From Chloroflexia bacterium (lineage in GTDB: Bacteria > Chloroflexota > Chloroflexia > QHBQ01 > JADMIH01), in the NCBI GenBank assembly GCA_025927935.1, contig JAICKM010000065.1, positions 1 through 16,022 on the forward strand: a stretch of 16,022 nucleotides of DNA, given 5' to 3'. Shown in pieces: positions 10,531-16,022 of the stretch. The notes beneath the pieces are model-generated. The model ran no database searches. It was given only the letters and a program-made list of their open reading frames with translations, and had not been told where the DNA came from. A program made the position numbers and the translations under genes. Numbering within the stretch: position 1 is the first letter of the stretch; every line of letters begins with the position of its first letter.

Positions 10531-11706
10531 GTGGAGGAAATCACCATTTACGGAACCCCGTGGTGCTCGGACTGCAAGCGGACCAAGAAGTTCCTGGGCG
10601 AGCAGCGCGTCCCGTATAGCTGGGTAGACGTGGAGGAGAGCGGCGACGGCCTCGCCTTCATCGAATCCGTGCAAGACGGCGGGCATAACGTGCCGACCGT
10701 CAAGTTCGGCGACGGCGAGATCATGGTGGAGCCGTCGAACGCCGAACTGGCGCGCAAGCTGGGCATCTCCACCAAGGCCCGGCGCGATTTTTACGACGTG
10801 GTCATTATCGGCGGCGGCCCGACCGGGCTGATGGCCGCGATCTACCTGGCCCGCGAGGGCGTGGACTGCCTGATCGTGGAGCGGGCCGGGTTGGGCGGGC
10901 AGGCCGGTGTGACCGAGCGGCTGGACAACTTCCCCGGCTGGCCGGAGGGTATTCCGGGCGCCGAACTGGCCGACCGGCTGGCCGAGCAGGCACGCCGCTT
11001 CGGCGTCGAGATCCTATCCGCGCAGGCGGTGACGACCATCGAGACGCACGACGGCTACCGCGATGTCCATACCGCGGGCGGCGACGAATACGGCGCGCGA
11101 GCCATGCTGATCGCCTCCGGCTCGACCTACGCGCGCATGGGCGTGCCGGGCGAGGAAGACTTCATCGGCAGCGGCATCCACTTTTGCGCCACCTGCGACG
11201 GCCCCTTCTACAAAGGCCGCCCGGTGATGGTCGTCGGGGGCGGCAACAGCGCGGGCGAGGAGAGCATCTTCCTGGCCCGCTTCGCCAGCGAAGTGACTAT
11301 CCTGGTGCGCGGCGCGAAGATGTCGGCCAGCAAGATCGTCCAGGAAAAGCTGGCCGAGGATCCCAAAATTAAGGTCCGCTATAATACCGCCGTCGAAGCG
11401 TTTGAGGGCGACAAGAAACTCCGGCGGGTGCGCGTGTGCGACAAGACGACGGACCAGACCGAGACTCTGGAGCCGGCGGGCGTGTTCGTCTTTATCGGCC
11501 TCAAGCCCAACACCGAGTTTGTGCCGCGCGAGATCCGCCGTGACGCGAACGGATTTCTTGTCACCGGCATGGACTTGCAGACATGCATGCCAGGCATCTT
11601 CGCCGCGGGCGACGTGCGCTCGGGCAGCACCAAGCAGGCCGCGTCCGCCGTCGGCGAGGGCGCCACCGCTGCGCTGATGATCCGCGAATATCTCAAGCAC
11701 AGTTAA
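10531..11706 (+). CDS. Glutaredoxin/mycoredoxin-like domain fused to thioredoxin reductase
   Basis: This is a two-domain redox protein of 391 residues starting at GTG, with AAAGGAG 6 bases upstream and only 12 bases after the glucosidase stop. Residues 1-79 are a glutaredoxin-like domain with active site WCSDC (Cys12, Cys15), the cis-Pro segment NVPTVKFGDG (Pro55) and mycoredoxin-like layout. Residues 86-391 are a thioredoxin reductase: FAD motif VVIIGGGPTGLMAAIYLAREG, active site CATC (Cys219, Cys222), nucleotide motif VVGGGNSAGEE, and C-terminal FAD motif GIFAAGDVRSGSTKQAASAVGEG. In canonical NADPH-dependent enzymes the segment after the GGGNSA strand is HRRxxxR; here it is VRGAKMS (259-265), so electron-donor preference is uncertain. 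It probably passes electrons from a reduced nucleotide via FAD and CATC to its own CSDC site, then to mixed disulfides or thiol partners. Confidence 0.92.
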   Translation: MEEITIYGTPWCSDCKRTKKFLGEQRVPYSWVDVEESGDGLAFIESVQDGGHNVPTVKFGDGEIMVEPSNAELARKLGISTKARRDFYDVVIIGGGPTGLMAAIYLAREGVDCLIVERAGLGGQAGVTERLDNFPGWPEGIPGAELADRLAEQARRFGVEILSAQAVTTIETHDGYRDVHTAGGDEYGARAMLIASGSTYARMGVPGEEDFIGSGIHFCATCDGPFYKGRPVMVVGGGNSAGEESIFLARFASEVTILVRGAKMSASKIVQEKLAEDPKIKVRYNTAVEAFEGDKKLRRVRVCDKTTDQTETLEPAGVFVFIGLKPNTEFVPREIRRDANGFLVTGMDLQTCMPGIFAAGDVRSGSTKQAASAVGEGATAALMIREYLKHS

Positions 11707-11733
11707 GCGCGGGACCGCCCTCCCGCCATCCCG

Positions 11734-11800
11734 GTCATTCTGAGCGCAGCGAAGAATCTCGTCGCCGCCCGCCGAGACTCTTCGCTCCGCTCAGAGTGAC
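11734..11800. repeat. MITE-like inverted repeat (TCATTCTGAGCG family)
   Basis: Between the TrxR and M29-like genes lies a near-perfect inverted repeat. The 28-base arms 11734-11761 (starting GTCATTCTGAGCG) and 11773-11800 (ending CAGAGTGAC) are complementary at 25 of 28 positions around an 11-base GC-rich loop. This sequence type, with TCATTCTGAGCG and GCGAAGA cores, is a well-known dispersed intergenic repeat in Chloroflexota and other bacteria, probably a non-autonomous element or REP-like hairpin. No transposase is present. As RNA it would form a strong hairpin that may also end the upstream transcript or protect its 3' end. Confidence 0.85.
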
Positions 11801-11826
11801 ATGGACGATGTAAAGGACAGCGTCGC

Positions 11827-12930
11827 ATGGCAGAGGAGCAACGGGGCAACATGCCGGCGAACGAGTGGTGGCCGCGCATCGCGCGGCGGGCAGTGGCCGG
11901 GCTGGGCGTGCAGCCGGGCGAGTTGGTGCAGGTGCGCGATCAGGCGGGGCGCCCGGAGGTGCTGGTCGAGATACTGCTGGCGGTGGAGCGGGCCGGGGCC
12001 ACGCCCTGGCTCGAAATCGAACCGCCCGCCTACGTGCGGCGCCTGGTCACGGAAGTCGATCCGGCGCACCTGGCCCGGTGGGATCGCCACCGCGGCGACC
12101 TGATGGGCCGGATCGACCGGGTGCTGGTCCTGGGCGGCCCGGACCTGGATCTGGCGGACGCACCTCTGGAGGGGGTCGAGGCGTGGCGAGCGGCGCGGCA
12201 TCGCGTCGGAGTCGCGGAGGAGGCCCGGCGGCTGCCCTTCCTGGTGCTCAGCGTGCCAACCGCGGAGCGCGCGGCAGCGGCGGGCATGGCGCTCGCCGAT
12301 CTAGAAGCCGCCGTGCTGCCGGCCCTCGCCGCCGGTGCCGCCACCTTGCGCCGGGAAATCGAGGGCGTGCTGCGCCGGGTGGCGGATGGGCGGACGCTGA
12401 CAGTCCGTAGCGGCGCGGATTGCACCCTGCACCTCACCCTTACCGCGCGGCCCTGGATGAGCGATGACGGCGCGATCGACGCCACTGACCGGGCGCGGGG
12501 CGCCATCGTCTCGAATATACCCGGCGGATCGATCTACACCACGGTCCTGGAAAGCGCCGGCCACGGCCAACTCCGGTTGCCTCAGGCGGGTGACGCGCGG
12601 GATGTCATCCTGCGCTTCACGGACGGGCGAATCACCGATATAGCCGCGGCGCGCGGCGCGGATGCCCTGCGCACCATGTTCGACCGGCACAGCGGCGAAG
12701 CCCGGCGCATCAGCCACCTCGGCGTCGGGCTTAATCCGCACCTGCACCAACCGCTGAACTGGGTGCTGCTGGACGAGCATATCCACGGCCACCTGTTCAT
12801 CGCCTTCGGGGAGAATCGTTACATGGGCGGCGAAAACGAGTCCTCGCTCAACGTGGACTATACGCTGCCGGGCGCCACGCTGCTGGTCGATGATCGCATT
12901 ATCGTTGCAAACGGCAAAGTTACGGAGTAA
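11827..12930 (+). CDS. M29-aminopeptidase/NicX-like protein with altered metal site
   Basis: The 367-residue protein has the two-part layout of M29 (thermophilic aminopeptidase AmpS/PepS) proteins: an N-terminal alpha/beta region and a C-terminal metal-site region with SNIPGGSIYTTVLES, ISHLGVGLNPH and GHLFIAFGENRYMGGENESSLNVD. True M29 enzymes carry a Glu in NIPxxE(V/I)(F/Y), a Glu in xELGIGLNP, a His before IAFG, and an HxD near the end. Here these read Ser235, His297, Phe324 (with a His two residues earlier) and Asn342-x-Asp344. His297 is found at the same place in 2,5-dihydroxypyridine dioxygenase (NicX), an M29-fold enzyme using iron. Peptidase activity is therefore doubtful; a dioxygenase-like or non-catalytic role is possible. 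The ATG at 11827 has AAAGGA 9 bases upstream. Motif comparisons are from memory. Confidence 0.75.
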   Translation: MAEEQRGNMPANEWWPRIARRAVAGLGVQPGELVQVRDQAGRPEVLVEILLAVERAGATPWLEIEPPAYVRRLVTEVDPAHLARWDRHRGDLMGRIDRVLVLGGPDLDLADAPLEGVEAWRAARHRVGVAEEARRLPFLVLSVPTAERAAAAGMALADLEAAVLPALAAGAATLRREIEGVLRRVADGRTLTVRSGADCTLHLTLTARPWMSDDGAIDATDRARGAIVSNIPGGSIYTTVLESAGHGQLRLPQAGDARDVILRFTDGRITDIAAARGADALRTMFDRHSGEARRISHLGVGLNPHLHQPLNWVLLDEHIHGHLFIAFGENRYMGGENESSLNVDYTLPGATLLVDDRIIVANGKVTE

Positions 12931-12936
12931 ATCACG

Positions 12937-13452
12937 ATGCAGACTACGATGCGGCACAATCTTGGGTTCTTCAGTCTTTTACTGTGCTTTTGCGCCTTCT
13001 GGCTGGTAGCGATCATATACCTGCTGTGGCAAGGCTCCGGAGTGAGGGCAGATATGTATGCGCTCGCCCATCAGCGCCTGTCCTGGCTGCCGGGGCCGTT
13101 CTCAGATACCAGCCCCATCTTCCTCATTGCGGGCTTCATACCGTGGTACAGCTCATTCGTAATCATGCTATGCGCGGGCTTTGGCCGCCGCTACCCCAAG
13201 CAGCTCCCGCCAGGGAGTATTCCGCGCCCGCGTTGGACCCATGACCTGCCCCTTGTCCTCGTAATGCTGGCCTGGATAGGGTTAGCATGGGCGGCTCTCA
13301 ACTCCCCACCACCGAGCGGTGGCTCGACGCAGCAATTTGTGTTTGGCTTGCTATGGCTCTCTCTGCTCATGTTGCTGGCCCACGCGACATGCGCCTGGAT
13401 CATCGCGCGCTATGGGCCGTCGCCGGTGGTCCGGCAAGCGGCGCGGAAATGA
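12937..13452 (+). CDS. Small four-helix membrane protein, function unknown
   Basis: I do not recognise this 171-residue protein. It has four clear hydrophobic segments at about 9-31, 60-82, 104-121 and 133-156, with positively charged loops (GRRYPK, RPRW) and a basic C-terminus (RQAARK), consistent with an inner-membrane protein with both ends inside. The loop after helix 3 is short and Pro/Ser/Gly-rich. The start at 12937 has GGAG 9 bases upstream overlapping the stop codon of the M29-like gene, and only 6 bases separate the two genes, so translation is probably coupled. Codon use is more AT-rich than neighbours, which may reflect membrane composition or recent arrival. A second ATG four codons in is possible. 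Confidence 0.8.
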   Translation: MQTTMRHNLGFFSLLLCFCAFWLVAIIYLLWQGSGVRADMYALAHQRLSWLPGPFSDTSPIFLIAGFIPWYSSFVIMLCAGFGRRYPKQLPPGSIPRPRWTHDLPLVLVMLAWIGLAWAALNSPPPSGGSTQQFVFGLLWLSLLMLLAHATCAWIIARYGPSPVVRQAARK

Positions 13453-13523
13453 GCAGCGACCTTCCGGCAAGCGAACAGCAGCCGGGTTGATACCACGCAT
13501 CCGGCGCGGAGGCAGGACAGAAC

Positions 13524-14384
13524 ATGACCGATTATCTGCAACACCCGGTCGGGTTAGATACGCCCGGCGTGGCCGCGGTGATGGACGAGTTGTCGTTATG
13601 GTCGGCGCGATTTGGGTTGCTGCTGCTGGAACATGTGGAGCTGCGGAGCGGCATGCAGATCCTGGATCTGGGCTGCGGCACCGGGTTCCCCACATTTGAA
13701 CTGGCGCAACTGGGCGGCGCCTCGTGCCGGGTGATCGGCGTGGATGTCTGGCGCGATGCGCTGGCGCGGGCCCGGATCAAAGCGCGGGTCTACCAGCTAC
13801 CGAACGCGCACCTGGTCGCCGCCGACGGCGCGCTCCTGCCCTTCCCGGCGGGCACCTTCGACCTGATTGTCTCGAACCTGGGCATTAACAACTTCGACGA
13901 CGCGCCCGCCGCCCTGGCCGAATGCATGCGGGTAACGAAGCCGGGCGGGCACCTGGCGCTTACGACGAACCTCCAGGGCCACATGCGGGAGTTCTATGAC
14001 GTCTTCCGGGAAACCTTAGGCGAATGCGACGCCGGGGAGTATCTGGAGCGGCTAACGCAACACGAGATGCACCGGGGCACGAAAGAATCGCGCACCGCGC
14101 TGGTGGAGGCCGCGGGCTTCCGCATCGCCAAGCTGGTCGAAGACCAGACCTATTTCCGCTTCGTGGACGGCAGCGCGCTGCTCAATCACTTCTTCATCAA
14201 GCTAGGCTTTCTGGATGCCTGGCGGGGCGTGGTCGATCCCGTGGACGAGCAGGCTATCTTCGCCGCGCTGGAAGCGAACCTCAACGAAACGGCGCGACGC
14301 CACGGCGAGTTGCGCCTGACGGTGCCCATGCTCTATCTGGAAGCCGTCAAGCCGGACACCGGGACGCACGGGGACGGCTCGTAA
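13524..14384 (+). CDS. Class I SAM-dependent methyltransferase (Methyltransf_11 type)
   Basis: The 286-residue protein has the Rossmann-like methyltransferase core in its first half: SAM-binding motif I LDLGCGTG (47-54), acidic ribose-binding Asp74 in IGVDVW, motif II FDLIVSNLGINNF (112-124), and motif III KPGGHLALTTN (139-149). The C-terminal half (about 155-280) is helical with conserved-looking YFRFVDGSALLNHFFIKLGF and does not match UbiE/MenG, so I do not assign it the menaquinone methylation step. The substrate is unknown; a small molecule is likelier than nucleic acid or protein. The ATG at 13524 has a GGAGG and AGGA upstream. It lies 71 bases after the membrane protein gene and may be in its transcript; it ends 6 bases from a convergent lipoprotein gene. 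Confidence 0.85.
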   Translation: MTDYLQHPVGLDTPGVAAVMDELSLWSARFGLLLLEHVELRSGMQILDLGCGTGFPTFELAQLGGASCRVIGVDVWRDALARARIKARVYQLPNAHLVAADGALLPFPAGTFDLIVSNLGINNFDDAPAALAECMRVTKPGGHLALTTNLQGHMREFYDVFRETLGECDAGEYLERLTQHEMHRGTKESRTALVEAAGFRIAKLVEDQTYFRFVDGSALLNHFFIKLGFLDAWRGVVDPVDEQAIFAALEANLNETARRHGELRLTVPMLYLEAVKPDTGTHGDGS

Positions 14385-14390
14385 GGCCGC

Positions 14391-15236
14391 CTACTTCTTG
14401 CCCTGGATGCCGCCGCTGTAGAGCAGATCGCCGCCGCTTGCGGGCTGGGAATGCAGGTCGATCTGCCCGCTGACCTGGCCGGGGGTGCCCACGTCGAGCA
14501 GCATCGTGCCCGCGGTGATGGGGCGCGGCGCCTTGGCCTTGTTGTTCGGGCCGGTGGACCAGCCACCGGGCAAGGGGCGGGGATGATCGGCGTTGACGGC
14601 CAGGAACTTCGTCGTGGGGTTATAGACCACGCTGTCGGCGAAGGATGGGTCTTGCGGGAAGCCGGCGGGCAGCAGCGCCGCGCTGGTGGTCACGTAGAGA
14701 CCGCCGACGGTCTTGCCCGGACTCAGGTCGGCGTACTCCTTGCCGGTGCGCACGCCGCTCCAGAGTTGCACCTCCGCCGAGTGGCCGCTGCCGGGCCGCG
14801 GCGCGCTGATCACCAGCGTGCCGGGCTGCTGGTAGACGCGGTAGTTCTCGGCGCGGGCCGTGATGATCAGGCGGTAGGTGCCGAGGACAGCGGCGGGGAC
14901 AGTGGGCGCCGCGGTGGGCGGCAAGGCCGTCGGCGAGGGCGCAGAGGGGGCCGCGGCGGCCGTCGCCGTCGCGGCGTCGTTCAGCGCCAGGGCCGTATAG
15001 GTTGCATAGATGGCGGCGTCCGCGCTGGAGGTGGCCGTCGCTGGGACGGAAGTGACGGTGGGAGCGGTGGTAGGCAGGGCAGGCGTAGCGGTGGCGGCAG
15101 GCGCGGTCGCCGTGGCGGGCGCCACCGGTGTGGCGGGCGCCGCGCCGGAGTCGCAGGCGGCCAGCACCAGCAGCAACAGGCCGCCGCCCAGGATGGCCCG
15201 CCGGGCGGAACGCAAGGTCGAAAAGGGACGCAACAC
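14391..15236 (-). CDS. Lipoprotein with Ala/Thr/Pro linker, unknown C-terminal domain
   Basis: The best start is GTG at 15236, with AGGAG 9 bases upstream, giving 281 residues. The upstream in-frame ATG at 15305 would run through the dismutase terminator hairpin and lacks a signal peptide. From GTG, the N-terminus is VLRPFSTLRSARR, then a hydrophobic segment and lipobox VLAAC with Cys28. A low-complexity Ala/Thr/Pro linker spans about residues 35-120. The C-terminal domain (about 122-281; TYRLIITARAENYRVYQQPG, GGLYVTTSAALLPAGFPQD, GTMLLDVGTPGQVSGQIDLHS) is mostly beta-rich and I do not recognise it. It is presumably anchored outside the membrane. It is separate from the other lipoprotein in domain content, but both share the linker style. 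Confidence 0.8.
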   Translation of the reverse strand: MLRPFSTLRSARRAILGGGLLLLVLAACDSGAAPATPVAPATATAPAATATPALPTTAPTVTSVPATATSSADAAIYATYTALALNDAATATAAAAPSAPSPTALPPTAAPTVPAAVLGTYRLIITARAENYRVYQQPGTLVISAPRPGSGHSAEVQLWSGVRTGKEYADLSPGKTVGGLYVTTSAALLPAGFPQDPSFADSVVYNPTTKFLAVNADHPRPLPGGWSTGPNNKAKAPRPITAGTMLLDVGTPGQVSGQIDLHSQPASGGDLLYSGGIQGKK

Positions 15237-15270
15237 CGGTGGGTTCTCCTGTGGGGGAGCGGGTAAACGA

Positions 15271-15299
15271 AGCGGTCCGGGCGACCGGCCCGGACCGCT
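15271..15299 (-). terminator. Terminator hairpin between superoxide dismutase and lipoprotein
   Basis: A perfect 12-bp stem (15271-15282 with 15288-15299) with a 5-base loop lies 18 bases after the dismutase stop, read on the minus strand. The minus-strand sequence continues TCGTTT, so the T-tract is short but present. It probably ends the dismutase transcript and separates it from the lipoprotein gene, whose start is only about 35 bases further. Confidence 0.75.
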
Positions 15300-15317
15300 G
15301 CCCATGAGGCCGCGCGC

Positions 15318-15935
15318 TTAGCCCTGGCGGGCGTTCTGATAATGATGGTTGACGGCGTCCCAGTTCACCGTATTCCACCAGGCGGCGAGATAATCGGCCC
15401 GCTTGTTCTGATACTTCAGATAATAAGCGTGCTCCCAGACATCGCACCCGAGGATCGGCGTCTGGCCGTCCGTGAGCGGGCTGTCCTGGTTCGCGGTCGA
15501 AATGACGCTGAGGTTGCCCTGCTTGTCCGCAACCAGCCAGGCCCAGCCGGATCCGAAGCGCCCCGCGCCTGCGGCGTTGAACTTGTCCTTGAAGGCCTGG
15601 AAGCTGCCAAAGGTCGAGGTGATAGCCTGACCCAGAGGGCCTGCGGGTTCGCCGCCGCCGTTAGGCCCCATGATATTCCAGAAGAAGCTGTGGTTGGCGT
15701 GGCCGCCGCCGTTGTTACGGACCGCCGTGCGGATGTCCTCAGGCACCTTGTGGAGGTTGCGAATAAGGTCTTCGATACTCTGATTGGCTAGCTCGGGGTG
15801 GCCCTCAAGCGCCTTATTCAGATTGGTCACATAGGTCGCGTGATGGCGGTCGTGATGGATCTGCATCGTCTGCGTGTCGATATAGGGCTCCAGCGCAGAG
15901 TAGTCATATGGTAAGGGGGGAAGTTCATAAGCCAT
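15318..15935 (-). CDS. sodA: Manganese-type superoxide dismutase
   Basis: This 205-residue enzyme converts superoxide to oxygen and hydrogen peroxide in the cytoplasm. It aligns across its full length to Fe/Mn SODs: [40 protein letters not shown] and [16 protein letters not shown]. Metal ligands are His27, His82, Asp165 and His169. Gly78 and Gln150 (in [10 protein letters not shown]) are the residues that favour manganese use, so I call it Mn-type, though metal preference cannot be proven by sequence. No signal peptide. The start is ATG at 15935 with AAAGGA 10 bases upstream on the minus strand. About 85 upstream bases lie in the window; I could not find a convincing promoter there. A perfect hairpin follows the stop, suggesting a monocistronic gene. 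Confidence 0.97.
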   Translation of the reverse strand: MAYELPPLPYDYSALEPYIDTQTMQIHHDRHHATYVTNLNKALEGHPELANQSIEDLIRNLHKVPEDIRTAVRNNGGGHANHSFFWNIMGPNGGGEPAGPLGQAITSTFGSFQAFKDKFNAAGAGRFGSGWAWLVADKQGNLSVISTANQDSPLTDGQTPILGCDVWEHAYYLKYQNKRADYLAAWWNTVNWDAVNHHYQNARQG

Positions 15936-16022
15936 AGGTACACCGTCCTTTTATGTGGAGGACCGGCACAACATCGTAGCCCGGCCCCGAGTCATGAAAC
16001 TATAAGCCGGCTCTCAGGGAGC

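Noticed and set aside
13430..13473. An 11-base direct repeat TCCGGCAAGCG at 13430 and 13463
   Set aside because: It is short, and one copy falls in coding sequence; no associated element boundaries are seen.
13449..13490. A 13-codon ORF overlapping the membrane protein stop (ATGA)
   Set aside because: There is no clear ribosome-binding site or conserved feature; likely chance.
13524..14384. Methyltransferase as MenG/UbiE, the last menaquinone step
   Set aside because: The SAM core is generic and the C-terminal half does not show the UbiE/MenG signatures; distance from the men block is about 8 kb.
14451..15266. A 271-codon plus-strand frame opposite the second lipoprotein
   Set aside because: The Gly/Arg/Val-only translation is the complement of the Ala/Thr/Pro linker; the minus strand has the lipobox and a ribosome-binding site.
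15936..16022. A promoter for the superoxide dismutase gene
   Set aside because: A TACGAT-like -10 exists on the minus strand but I could not find an acceptable -35 at the right distance, and the window ends.

Overview
This is a gene-dense, high-GC bacterial window with no mobile element, CRISPR array, rRNA or tRNA that I can see. Protein signatures suggest a member of the Chloroflexota (inferred without any database search, moderate confidence). The pointers are Thr/Ala/Pro-rich lipoproteins with a lipobox, a large GH63-type glucosidase, a complete-looking menaquinone operon, and short dispersed repeats (heptanucleotide tandems and a TCATTCTGAGCG-type inverted repeat) that are common in that phylum.

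Positions 1-5828 form a plus-strand menaquinone block: menD (3' end only), menH, menB, menA, menE, then a type I-beta DAHP synthase (aroF). Several junctions are tight: menH overlaps menB by 10 bases, and menE overlaps aroF by 4 bases in an ATGA arrangement. DAHP synthase makes the first intermediate on the way to chorismate. MenD, MenH, MenE, MenB and MenA together carry isochorismate-derived carbon to demethylmenaquinone, so the block joins precursor supply to quinone synthesis. menF, menC and the final methyltransferase are not in view. Repeats sit in the menB-menA gap, the menA-menE gap and just after aroF.

Positions 5906-7581 hold a divergent pair. A small all-helical protein resembling the RsbRD N-terminal domain lies on the minus strand, and a lipoprotein with a threonine/alanine-rich repeat linker lies on the plus strand. 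Each has a near-consensus TTGACA promoter in the 160-base gap. A strong GC hairpin ends the lipoprotein unit.

Positions 7609-11706 hold a second apparent operon: a 908-residue GH63-family glucosidase followed 12 bases later by a fusion of a glutaredoxin/mycoredoxin-like domain to a thioredoxin reductase. A MITE-like inverted repeat separates this from the next group (11827-14384): an M29-aminopeptidase-like protein whose expected metal ligands are mostly replaced, a four-helix membrane protein of unknown function, and a class I methyltransferase. Convergent to these on the minus strand are a second lipoprotein (14391-15236) and a manganese-type superoxide dismutase (15318-15935), separated by a perfect 12-bp hairpin that probably terminates the dismutase transcript.

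I did not find a clear new multi-gene system. The items most worth a second look are the Grx-TrxR fusion with a non-canonical NADPH site, the M29-like protein with an altered metal site, the divergent promoter pair that moves the start of the helical protein, and the dispersed repeats.
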